DNA of 64,000 nucleotides from Helicobacter sp. TUL (GTDB lineage Bacteria; Campylobacterota; Campylobacteria; Campylobacterales; Helicobacteraceae): NCBI RefSeq assembly GCF_002287135.1, contig NZ_NESU01000006.1, positions 1 to 64,000 of the forward strand, read 5' to 3'. Shown piece by piece: positions 1 to 7,613 of this stretch (position 1 is its first letter; each line of letters starts with the position of its first letter). The notes under the pieces were generated by a model. It saw only the letters and a program-made list of their open reading frames with translations, ran no database searches and was not told where the DNA came from. The position numbers and the translations under genes were made by a program.

Positions 1-2
1 AT

Positions 3-101
3 ACCCACCCTGATGAGTTAGATAAACAAGATAAAAAAATAAGACAAGAAAAACTTAAAAATGCTGATTGGAAAGATTTTGATAAAAGTAGGATTCTATG
101 A
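3..101 (+). pseudogene. Truncated N-terminal piece of a papain-like effector
   Basis: An open frame enters from the left edge and ends at TGA 99-101. It reads THPDELDKQD... then NADWKDFDK, and closely resembles residues 43-71 of the gene at 1082-2428. After the DK residues the similarity stops and the frame ends, so this is the 3' end of a shortened copy rather than a whole gene. Its stop overlaps the ATG of the next gene (ATGA). It carries TGG where the 1082 copy has TAG, which shows that the amber codon there replaced a tryptophan. The start lies outside the window. Confidence 0.6.
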
Positions 102-439
102 AAAAAGAAAAATTTGATTTTGGGATTTTTATCTTAGATTGCTTTATGTGTATTGGATTGATAGTGGTGTCTGTTATATTTGTTATACCATTAGGGTTGG
201 TTTTTTCTGTCTTTATTGATGGATTCCATCTTATAAAATTTGAAGGTTTTTATGATTATTCTACACTTCTTACTCTCTCCCATACTCTAATGTTCGCACT
301 ATATTTCTTTTTAGAAAAGACAAATATCATACAATACAGAATCTACAAGCCAAGTCTTTGGTTTGTTTTTATAAGCATAAATAGTTTTTGGTGGTATGTC
401 GCTTATTGGTTAAGTCATAATTTTAAAGTATATTCATAA
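98..439 (+). CDS. Small membrane protein, candidate immunity protein
   Basis: A 113-residue protein with a short charged N-terminus (MKKEKFDFG) and three or four hydrophobic stretches at about residues 10-40, 57-72 and 85-105, so an inner-membrane protein. I do not recognise a family. It starts inside the stop of the preceding effector fragment (ATGA overlap), so the two would be translated as a coupled pair. This position, directly after a piece of a cell-wall-type effector, is what suggests an immunity role; the sequence itself has no diagnostic motif. It is very AT-rich, like the rest of the accessory region. Confidence 0.6.
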   Translation: MKKEKFDFGIFILDCFMCIGLIVVSVIFVIPLGLVFSVFIDGFHLIKFEGFYDYSTLLTLSHTLMFALYFFLEKTNIIQYRIYKPSLWFVFISINSFWWYVAYWLSHNFKVYS

Positions 440-450
440 AGAGATTCTCT

Positions 451-615
451 ATGCAATATTTTGTAACACTATACATTCACCCAATGCAAGGTGCCAATAT
501 CCCTCACGCATTTTTAGGTTTAACACATACGCACCCTGATGAATTAGATTCACAAAGTGATATTGAGCTAGAGAAATATTCTAATCTGCAATCCTTGTAT
601 GGAGGTATCATTTGA
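451..615 (+). pseudogene. Second truncated N-terminal piece of a papain-like effector
   Basis: A 54-residue frame starting MQYFVTLYIHP and containing HAFLGLTHTHPDELD, the same N-terminal module as the gene at 1082 (MKHYVTLYIDP, HAFLGLT, PDELD) but lacking the spacer in between and everything after about residue 50. It keeps the His of the HAF motif, a likely catalytic residue, but has no Cys motif, so it cannot be an active enzyme alone. It ends with TGA 613-615, overlapping the TTG start of the next gene. Most likely a deletion remnant, but a short functional peptide is not excluded. Confidence 0.55.
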
Positions 616-1067
616 ATATCCCCATATACTCAAGCCTAAAAGCAAAGCTAGAATCTAAAGGACTAGATTCTACCACAAGTGGACAGATTGCGTGGTTTGT
701 GTGTAGTATAGTATTTTCTTGGACAATTGTGTTTTTTATTAATACCATTAATCTTAGTTTAGATAGCTTTATATACAATCTATTTCAAAACAATATAATA
801 CATACAATAAAAATAACAATACTATTTGCCTTTGTTTTTAGTTTTTTATATTACAAAAGTGCAATTCCTTTGGGTTTGTCCTTTTTTATAAGTATGTGTA
901 TATTTTTCTTGTCATATGATATGTGGTATATTATCGGTTATGTTACAATGGCTGTATTGTTCGTGGTGTGTTTTTTGAATAGAAAATTTATTGCAAGCTC
1001 CTTATTGATTTTATGGGGATATTACTATTTTTATGTTTGCATTACCGTTATTGCATCATATCACTAG
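612..1067 (+). CDS. Membrane protein, candidate immunity protein
   Basis: A 151-residue protein starting with TTG at 612, chosen because GGAGG lies at 601-605 with normal spacing. After about 25 soluble residues it has four or five hydrophobic segments (roughly 28-50, 62-80, 85-100, 103-122 and 127-148). No family is recognised. It sits between the truncated effector piece at 451-615, whose stop it overlaps, and the amber-interrupted effector at 1082. Alternation of effector N-termini with different small membrane proteins suggests that these are immunity proteins against periplasm-acting toxins; this is inference from position. Confidence 0.6.
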   Translation: MNIPIYSSLKAKLESKGLDSTTSGQIAWFVCSIVFSWTIVFFINTINLSLDSFIYNLFQNNIIHTIKITILFAFVFSFLYYKSAIPLGLSFFISMCIFFLSYDMWYIIGYVTMAVLFVVCFLNRKFIASSLLILWGYYYFYVCITVIASYH

Positions 1068-1081
1068 AGGAGGTTTTATAA

Positions 1082-2428
1082 ATGAAACATTATGTAACTC
1101 TTTATATTGACCCATTGTTTGGAGAAATAACAAGAAGTGTTGATATAAAAAATCCAAGCACTTATCTTAATTTAGACGCCACCCACGCCTTTTTAGGTTT
1201 GACCAAAGACAAAAGCCCCGATGAGTTAGACAAAATAGATAATGAAATAAAAATGCAAAAGTTAAATAATGCAGATTAGAAAGATTGTGATAAAAAATGG
1301 TATGAGAGTTTAGAGACAAATGAATATAATGATGGCTTTTGGGGATTTGGCACAGGGACAGATTCTATCTATAATGCAGCTGGAAAAGTCTTCCAAAACA
1401 ATCAATATGTAATGGATAATAATGTAAAAACAAACACTTATGAGATTAAAAAACTAAGAAGCGAACAAACTTTTAAAAATCGTTGCACTTTAGAAATCTC
1501 ACAAGAGCAATATGAAAAGCTCTTGCAAGAAATAAAAAATGACTATGAAGCTACAAAGACAATCACTCCAAAAAGTGAGGTGGGCATAAGTGGGGATTTG
1601 ACTTATAATGTATTAAACAACAACTGCGTTACTTGGGTGCTTAATAAACTCGATTCCATAGGTATAGAGATTATTGACAATGAGGAGTGGCTGCCTGATA
1701 ATATTTCTACTAGAGATTCTTTGCTTAGAAAATTTCATTATTTACAATATCTTTATGCAGTGTTTCGCAAATTCCAAAGTATAGATTCTAACTTAGAATC
1801 TATTGCTGGAGCAAAAGCCTTTAGGACTTGGGCTAGAAGTATGACACAAAATAAAATATTTTGTGCTTTAAAGATTGAGGGGGACATCACAAAAGGGCTT
1901 AATATAAGCACAGAATGCAAAAGGACTATCACACAAAATCAAAAGTATTATGAAAATAAGCTTAAAGATTTTATTACTAAAAGCTCTGATTTTATGCGAG
2001 TATATAATCGTATCAATGAGCAATTAGAGAGACTCCTCACAAAAGTTAAGAATCTAGGATACACAAATATACAAGGGGATTTTACTTTTATTATGTGGAA
2101 TGATGAGCTTCAGACAAGAATGCTTTTAGATTCTAAACATAGAGATGAAAACACAAAAGACTATATCGCTTACCCCATAGAGCAGATAGACCCAAATATT
2201 CCAGCTTGTAATTGGACACTTAATCATAATGCCTCGTTTATATTAATCTTGCGTGATGAGATGTTGTGCAGGGCTGTATATAAAAATTACCATTATTCCA
2301 ATATGTCAGAAAGCTTTATAGATTCTATCAACAAAAGCCATATAGCTATCCTAAGTGGCAACGATGATTTGAGCTATTGGAGTAAATCTCTACACGCATT
2401 ACGAAAATCAGTAGTATGTGAGGAGTAA
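1082..2428 (+). pseudogene. Permuted papain-like (NlpC/P60-type) effector, amber-interrupted
   Basis: One continuous 448-codon frame apart from TAG at 1277-1279. Start ATG 1082 follows AGAGGAGG (1066-1073). Order of features: YVTLYIDP; HAFLGLT (His about residue 36); WGFGTG; AAGKVF; a segment EISQEQYEKLLQEI; YNVLNNNCVTWVLNKLDSIGI (Cys at about 187); then about 260 residues of unknown helical C-terminus. A His motif followed by an NC motif is the arrangement of circularly permuted papain-like amidases and peptidases, some of which are secreted cell-wall effectors. The fragment at 3-101 has TGG at the amber position, so this looks like a Trp-to-stop mutation. A downstream restart at ATG 1412 would keep the Cys but lose the His. 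Confidence 0.6.
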
Positions 2429-2431
2429 TAT

Positions 2432-3031
2432 ATGAGCAATAAAGATACAAAACATATAGAGGAAATACGAGCTTATCCCAACCAAATCATAGATTGCAAA
2501 GTCTTAGAATCTAAAGGCATAGATTCTCTAAACTCTACAATATACTTTATGGGAGTAGAACTCACAGGCGGCACAGAATCTAACAAACCCTATAACGAAT
2601 GCTTTTTTGGTGAGTTAGATTCTAAAGATAGTAATCTAGGCTTAGATGAATCTAAACCCATCTATCACTTAATCGGTGAAGTAGATTCTAGCTCCATAGA
2701 ATCTACAAGCAACAATAGAGATTCTAACAATTCCCTAAGCACCCTCCAAGTATTTTTAGGTAGCAATACCCTAACCCTCTTAAACTACTCCCTCTTAGAT
2801 TCTAGCCTCAATATCAAACTAGAATGTAGCTCATCTGAATCTAAAGAAATAGCAGAGAGAGAACAAACACAAAGAGAGCAGATACAAAGAGATTCTAACT
2901 CCATAGATTCTCTAACAAACACTGCAATGCTCCACCCAATACTAGAGGATAATGAAATCAAATGTCCTCATAATGGAGTAGTAAAGCTTAAGAGTAATAT
3001 ATGTTACAATATATTCGGATTAGAGAGTTAG
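2432..3031 (+). CDS. Truncated PAAR-like protein, Asp/Ser-rich
   Basis: A 199-residue protein starting 3 nt after the papain-like gene. Residues 1-160 are unlike anything I know, rich in D, S, E and N, with repeated DSK, DSN and IDS units. Residues 165-188 read MLHPILEDNEIKCPHNGVVKLK, nearly identical to the start of the PAAR-like domain in the 5978 carrier. The reading frame then departs into unrelated sequence and stops at 3029-3031, so only the first strand of the PAAR-like fold remains. This looks like a carrier cut by recombination inside the PAAR-like module. A function as it stands is doubtful. Confidence 0.55.
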   Translation: MSNKDTKHIEEIRAYPNQIIDCKVLESKGIDSLNSTIYFMGVELTGGTESNKPYNECFFGELDSKDSNLGLDESKPIYHLIGEVDSSSIESTSNNRDSNNSLSTLQVFLGSNTLTLLNYSLLDSSLNIKLECSSSESKEIAEREQTQREQIQRDSNSIDSLTNTAMLHPILEDNEIKCPHNGVVKLKSNICYNIFGLES

Positions 3032-3042
3032 GAGATTTTAAA

Positions 3043-3498
3043 ATGTTTTTGTATAAAAAATGCGAAGTATGTGGGAATAACATTAATAAATTACAGAGTA
3101 TTTGGAATATTTACACACTAAAAATAGGCGAAACTCTGCATTGTAGTCATTGTGGCACATATTATCAGACAAACAAAACTATTCAAGCTTTTGCTTCCTT
3201 TTATGTGAATCTAGGGCTAGGTATTATACTTTGGCTTATTCTTGGAATATGTATAAATGTCTGTATTCATACGCTAGACATTAGTATCAATAAAAATATT
3301 TCTCTTATTCTATCTTTGGTATTATCTTTTGTATTGTTAGGTTGTATAAATTGCATAATAGCCTGCGTAATCCCATTGCATAAGACACAAACTCCCAAAG
3401 AAAAACGCAAAAAGCCATTGCTTTATTGGCTGTGTCTTGGGTTATTGGCTATTGTGCTGATAGTATTTGTTGTTGGATTCTTAGGAGTTACATTATGA
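3043..3498 (+). CDS. Zinc-ribbon membrane protein
   Basis: Starting at ATG 3043, which has GGAG at 3031-3034 before it, the protein has 151 residues. The N-terminal part carries two Cys pairs, CEVC and CSHC, spaced like a zinc ribbon. It is followed by two long hydrophobic stretches at about residues 53-80 and 87-112 and a third near the C-terminus (about 127-148), with a Lys/Arg-rich loop (KTQTPKEKRKK) between. Family unknown. It follows a truncated effector carrier and precedes an exported protein, so an immunity role is possible but unproven. An upstream ATG at 3001 lies inside the previous gene and lacks a ribosome site. Confidence 0.55.
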   Translation: MFLYKKCEVCGNNINKLQSIWNIYTLKIGETLHCSHCGTYYQTNKTIQAFASFYVNLGLGIILWLILGICINVCIHTLDISINKNISLILSLVLSFVLLGCINCIIACVIPLHKTQTPKEKRKKPLLYWLCLGLLAIVLIVFVVGFLGVTL

Positions 3499-3510
3499 TA
3501 AGGAGTAAAA

Positions 3511-3573
3511 ATGGAAAAAGATGAAAGACAAGATCTTATTGAATATCTTAATGAGAAGTATAGGAAACAATAA
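3511..3573 (+). CDS. 20-residue open frame, possibly a remnant
   Basis: ATG 3511 is preceded by AAGGAG (3500-3505) and opens a frame reading MEKDERQDLIEYLNEKYRKQ, ending at TAA 3571-3573, which overlaps the next ATG (TAATG). The good ribosome site and coupled stop/start fit real translation, either as a leader peptide or as the stump of a deleted gene. Nothing about its function can be read from the sequence. Confidence 0.3.
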   Translation: MEKDERQDLIEYLNEKYRKQ

Positions 3574-4133
3574 TGTCTAGCATAAAGATCATTATTTTGT
3601 TATTCATTTTTTGCAATATGCTTTGTGCGAGGCAGGAGTTTAATCCTGTTATCGATATGAAGCGTTTTATTAGTGAGTTACCCTACAAAACACGCATTTT
3701 AGAGTTGCAAGCAAATAGTGAAATACAAGAGATTCTGCAAGAAATTATAGAATCTACTCCCTTGCAGACACTGGAATACATTGCTTTGGGTAAAAATAAA
3801 ATATATCCTTATAGTATAAAAGATGAATATGAGTATAGTCAATATGTCTATAATTGGATTTTATACTTGCTCAAATATAACCAACAATTTTTAGAACGAG
3901 ATTCTGACATTTGCGAGGAGTATAAAAAAGCATATTTAGACTTGGGATATAATTACCCCTTAGTTGCCATAAAGGCTATAATGGCGTATATTGGCAATGA
4001 TTATAGACAAGATGTGCAGTATATACAGGCGTTGCAACGAGATAAAGTGCTCTCAAATCTTTATATTGTGTTGTTTAAGAATGTTACAAGAGTTGTTTCT
4101 ACAATAGAAAACAATCATTGTTTGGAAAAATAA
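3573..4133 (+). CDS. Exported protein of unknown function, candidate immunity protein
   Basis: A 186-residue protein with a clear Sec signal peptide (SSIKIIILLFIFCNMLCA, cleavage after about residue 19). The mature part is soluble, mostly helical and rich in Tyr, Leu, Glu and Ile, with cysteines at CEEYKKA and near the C-terminus (NNHCLEK). I do not recognise a family and it lacks the C-terminal tail shared by the Tai4-like proteins further right. It starts on the TAATG overlap with the 20-codon frame and is followed 16 nt later by the 579-residue protein. A periplasmic immunity role is a reasonable guess from location and neighbours. Confidence 0.55.
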   Translation: MSSIKIIILLFIFCNMLCARQEFNPVIDMKRFISELPYKTRILELQANSEIQEILQEIIESTPLQTLEYIALGKNKIYPYSIKDEYEYSQYVYNWILYLLKYNQQFLERDSDICEEYKKAYLDLGYNYPLVAIKAIMAYIGNDYRQDVQYIQALQRDKVLSNLYIVLFKNVTRVVSTIENNHCLEK

Positions 4134-4149
4134 AACTTAAGGAGAAAAA

Positions 4150-5889
4150 ATGGGAAAAAGTTTAGAAGAAGAGTTTGTAGAGTTAGCTAAGAATATTCAA
4201 AATATCGCAGGGGCGACAATAGAATATTTACCAGATACAAATGATTTAAAGAGAATTGGTAAGGGAATTTTGAAGCGAACAAATCCTATTATAAACATTT
4301 GTGATTCTTATGCGGAATACAAAAAAAGTGGGGAAATTAAAAAAGGTGTGGCAAGGTTTGTTGCGAATACCGCTAGTGGGGCCATAACGGCTATCATAGT
4401 TGTGAGTGGCACTACAACTGCACAGCCAGAACTTGTTGTTATGGCTTTTGTAATAGGGGATATTTCACAAAAAGTTATTGAGGACTTTGCCAATTGTTGC
4501 CTCACTTTCCTCGACACCCATATCCTAACTCCGATGCAAGAAACAATTTATAACTTTCTCATACGCACATTTATTGAGCCTGTTGTCCATCAAATAATGC
4601 AGTGGACTCCAAACCCATTAGCTCCCTTTAGTCCCTTCGGATACAATACAAGTGATGATATATCTTTTGTGTATGCGTATGCTGTCTTTAAAGATTCTCA
4701 CTATAAACATAACGCATATAGTCATGGCACCCCTACTTACGCGTATAATACCTATACACAAGAAAGGGTTAATGCTCTATCACAAGGCTTTAGCTCTCTA
4801 GCAAGTGATGTTTCTACACATAATATTGTCATATCAGATTCTGATATATCGCATTGCTTTGATACTTTGCTTTATAGAGAATTAGAATCTCTTTATAAAG
4901 ACTATATGGCATATACACCTATTGCACTAGATAATGGATATAAAATTGGAAACATCAAAGCCTCCTACCTCCAACGCATACCACAAGAGGATATAGAATC
5001 TCTCACACCAAATTCTCCCTTACACCTCCTTAAAGCTCTCTTTTTCTGTGAGGATTATATACTTTTAGATTCTAATAAAGAGCCATTATTAAGAGAATCT
5101 AATTGGAGAGAATTTTATAACTACAAATCCGACTTTTATACTATCTTTATTGCTGACAAACAAACCCTTACCCAAGACTACCTCAATAAAAGAAAATCCC
5201 TCTATAAAGCCATAATGCAAATAAGAAAAGAACAACAAGAAAAAGAAATGCAAGAATTACAAAGACAACAACAAGAGTTAGAGCAACAATTACAAGGATT
5301 AGATTCTAGGGAGAGAGAATCTAAATTGCAAGAATTACAAAGAGAGCAGGAAAGAAAGCAAAGAGAAAAAGAGAGGCAAGAACAACGACAAGCAAGATTC
5401 TCTAAGAATCTAAATACAAGCACTACACAGAATCTAACCATAAACAATAATGCTTATATCACAAAAGATTCGTATCTTGTATTAGAATCTAATGATAAAA
5501 ATACAAAAATCATATTCCTAGATTCTCTAAAACATACTTATACTCATTCTAAAGCTTATGCCAATAATTATCCTGACAACACACCCATTAGTTTTTCTAA
5601 TCTCATATTGCAATACAATAATCAAGTAACTATCTTTGCCAAAGACAATAGCATTATAGATTCTAAGCAAATAGAGCAAGACTTTGACATAGATGTGAGT
5701 AATATGTCTTGTGATGTGTATTTTTATTCTTTACTTCTTAGAGGAGGTAAAGAGGATAGAGATAATCCTAGATTTTTCTATGGAGAAAAGGGAGAAGTGT
5801 ATATGAGTGATGAAAGTGATAATATAGAAGTCTTTTATAATGATGCAAGATTATCTATGACAAATTATTACTATCACGCATATAGCTGA
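4150..5889 (+). CDS. 579-residue protein of unknown function, candidate effector
   Basis: ATG 4150 follows AAGGAG. The N-terminus (1-60) is soluble. Residues about 68-105 form a Gly/Ala/Val-rich hydrophobic segment, and 115-145 look amphipathic. A middle region (165-350) has many Tyr and Ser. Residues about 352-415 form a strong coiled coil of Gln, Glu, Arg and Leu repeats, and the C-terminal 160 residues look beta-rich. I recognise no catalytic motif. It stands between an exported small protein and the PAAR-like carrier, so it may be a T6SS effector, possibly membrane-acting because of the hydrophobic hairpin. DNA style (many AGAWTCT sites, Ser TCT codons) matches the neighbouring effector genes. 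Confidence 0.6.
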   Translation: MGKSLEEEFVELAKNIQNIAGATIEYLPDTNDLKRIGKGILKRTNPIINICDSYAEYKKSGEIKKGVARFVANTASGAITAIIVVSGTTTAQPELVVMAFVIGDISQKVIEDFANCCLTFLDTHILTPMQETIYNFLIRTFIEPVVHQIMQWTPNPLAPFSPFGYNTSDDISFVYAYAVFKDSHYKHNAYSHGTPTYAYNTYTQERVNALSQGFSSLASDVSTHNIVISDSDISHCFDTLLYRELESLYKDYMAYTPIALDNGYKIGNIKASYLQRIPQEDIESLTPNSPLHLLKALFFCEDYILLDSNKEPLLRESNWREFYNYKSDFYTIFIADKQTLTQDYLNKRKSLYKAIMQIRKEQQEKEMQELQRQQQELEQQLQGLDSRERESKLQELQREQERKQREKERQEQRQARFSKNLNTSTTQNLTINNNAYITKDSYLVLESNDKNTKIIFLDSLKHTYTHSKAYANNYPDNTPISFSNLILQYNNQVTIFAKDNSIIDSKQIEQDFDIDVSNMSCDVYFYSLLLRGGKEDRDNPRFFYGEKGEVYMSDESDNIEVFYNDARLSMTNYYYHAYS

Positions 5890-5911
5890 TAGAAAATAAG
5901 CATTAAGAGAT

Positions 5912-5917
5912 TATAAT
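5912..5917 (+). promoter_or_regulatory. Probable -10 box of the PAAR-like/Tae4 transcript
   Basis: TATAAT at 5912-5917 lies in the 88-nt gap before the PAAR-like gene and would give a leader of about 55 nt. A ribosome site AAAGGA (5967-5972) precedes ATG 5978. Helicobacter vegetative promoters rely mainly on the -10 box, and no -35 box is evident. Confidence 0.4.
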
Positions 5918-5977
5918 AAAGACTATCTACCTATAAAAAGCAATATGAGATTCTAACAATACATATAAAGGATTGCT

Positions 5978-7336
5978 ATGCCAATAAATAAGACTAGACA
6001 AGCAATACAACCACAAGACATACAATCAATAGAGATAAAACCAATAGACACTCGCTTCACTATCAATCTCTCTACACAAACTCCCCCTACAAAGCATACA
6101 GAACTACAACACAGACAAGCCCTGCAACAAAAGCAAGATTCTAAAGCTAAAGATTCTACATCTCAATCCACCTCTATGCTCCACCCAATACTAGAGGATA
6201 ATGAGATTAAATGTCCTCATAATGGAGTAGTGAGACTAAAAGCTAATAGGGGTAAGTCTTTTACTTCTAAAGGTATTCCTATGGTATTAGAATCTGATTT
6301 ATTAAATGCTTCTATCATAGGCTGCACAAACAATATAGCAGGTGTCCCTACGCCTTGCACTTCTGTCTCTGTCATCTTACCTAGCTCTCGTGGATTAAAA
6401 AAGTTTAATGATGACTATCCTATCATGCAAGATTTAGTAGCTAGTGGTTGTTTAACTGATAAAGGCTTCCCATTAACTTGCACTCCTAAAGAAAATACTT
6501 TTAGGATAAATTCACCTAATCCTGCAAATGCTAATACACAAGATAAAGAAGCTTTAGCTTCTAGTATATCATTTAGCAAACCAATCCTAAGACTCCATTA
6601 TAAAATCCATTCTCATCAAAAAGACAATCTCCCCATATATAGAATAAAGTGTAATGATAGCATTATAGAATCTAATAATGATACTCCACTAGATTCACTA
6701 AGTATTGATATAGCTAAAGATACAAAAATATTAGATGATACACAAAGCTTAGATTCTAATCTGCAAGATATACTCTCTACACTCTATGCTAACCTAAAAG
6801 ATACTTATACTAAACATTATGCCTATCACTATCTATCTTTACAGCTAGATTCTAATGCCCTTATTCTCATACTCCTTATCCCTCAAAGTATTCCTAAAGT
6901 ATATAAAGAACTCTATAAAGACTATACATACAAAGACTATGGCATAGGCAAATACCACTATCTTTATAACTACTGCACACACATAATGCTAGAGATAGCA
7001 GACTATACACAAGTAGGATTAGAATCTAATCCTAGTAATGCCACTATCCTCACACTCCACACACCTTATAAAGCACAAAGACTAGAATTACAATTAGCCA
7101 ATGGATTAGATTCTCTCATAGAATCTAGGGATAGACAAAGACAAGCTAAACAAGCTACAACACAATCTAAACAAAAAGATTCTCAAAACAACACAAAGCA
7201 GATAATAGATTCTCTCCTCACACTTAAGCTTATCAATGGAGGATATAAAGAGAAGTATTGGAGCTTTGGGGAGGGAGTAGAGGAACACACACAAGCAAAT
7301 CTTTTACATACAAATATAGAAAAGCAAAGAGTCTAA
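5978..7336 (+). CDS. PAAR-like T6SS carrier protein (frameshifted near its 3' end)
   Basis: The uninterrupted part encodes 452 residues. Residues 1-65 are a Gln/Lys-rich lead. Residues about 66-170 form a PAAR-like module with CPHNGVV, a Gly/Cys turn IIGCTNNIAGVPTPC, and SGCLTDKG...LTC, likely a spike-tip cap that attaches to VgrG. Residues 200-390 are a linker with a YHYLYNYCTHIMLE block, followed by a Gln/Lys-rich stretch and KLINGGYKEKYWSFGE. Near 7319-7322 the sequence GAAAAGC has one A more than the duplicate at 9796-10446 (GAAAGC), which brings in TAA 7334-7336. The remaining C-terminus continues in another frame to 7613. Restored, the protein would have 544 residues and directly precede Tae4. 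Confidence 0.65.
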   Translation: MPINKTRQAIQPQDIQSIEIKPIDTRFTINLSTQTPPTKHTELQHRQALQQKQDSKAKDSTSQSTSMLHPILEDNEIKCPHNGVVRLKANRGKSFTSKGIPMVLESDLLNASIIGCTNNIAGVPTPCTSVSVILPSSRGLKKFNDDYPIMQDLVASGCLTDKGFPLTCTPKENTFRINSPNPANANTQDKEALASSISFSKPILRLHYKIHSHQKDNLPIYRIKCNDSIIESNNDTPLDSLSIDIAKDTKILDDTQSLDSNLQDILSTLYANLKDTYTKHYAYHYLSLQLDSNALILILLIPQSIPKVYKELYKDYTYKDYGIGKYHYLYNYCTHIMLEIADYTQVGLESNPSNATILTLHTPYKAQRLELQLANGLDSLIESRDRQRQAKQATTQSKQKDSQNNTKQIIDSLLTLKLINGGYKEKYWSFGEGVEEHTQANLLHTNIEKQRV

Positions 7337-7490
7337 AGAAACACAAGAAAACAAAGACAAACAAATATTAGAGATATATTTTAGTTATGGAGAGGATACG
7401 ACAAGATTGCAAGGAGATTCAAGACACACACAAGATGTGAATCTGCATATCATTACACAAGGGTATAGCAATGGGGAGGAAGTGGAGGTG
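6941..7490 (+). repeat. Carrier linker repeat, copy 1
   Basis: About 550 bp of the carrier's 3' part, from GGCATAGG to GAAGTGGAGGTG, is repeated with high identity at 9802-10353. It covers the linker and the first part of the C-terminal module. Differences are scattered substitutions, a few short indels in the Gln/Lys-rich stretch and the single-A frameshift near 7320. Long identity at both ends of a toxin cassette provides substrate for recombination between cassettes. Confidence 0.7.
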
Positions 7491-7613
7491 CTTATCAAAA
7501 CTAGCAACGATAAGTTTAATTTGCAAGGCAAAATTAACAATAATGAGGCTATACTCTATGATATTTTTAAAGATAGATATATTGCCATAGGAGAAGTAGA
7601 AGTCTATGTCTAA
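7325..7613 (+). pseudogene. Out-of-frame C-terminal module of the PAAR-like carrier
   Basis: This stretch, read one frame over from the carrier, encodes EIYFSYGEDTTRLQGDSRHT, then DVNLHIITQGY and GEEVEV, and aligns with the in-frame C-terminus of the orphan copy at 9796-10446 until about 7490. After that the two copies diverge, so the last 40 residues are cassette-specific. A TTG at 7407 could start a 68-residue product but has no ribosome site. The stop (7611-7613) overlaps the Tae4 start by 8 nt (ATGTCTAA), so carrier and toxin are translationally coupled when the frame is intact. Confidence 0.55.

Noticed and set aside
5202-5447. Cysteine-rich minus-strand frame, at first sight a metal-binding peptide
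   Set aside because: It is antisense to the Gln/Leu-rich coiled coil; TTG and TTGC repeats produce the cysteines and leucines.
7407-7613. Separate 68-codon gene starting with TTG
   Set aside because: The sequence is the out-of-frame C-terminus of the PAAR-like carrier, as shown by the in-frame duplicate at 9796-10446; there is no ribosome site at the TTG.
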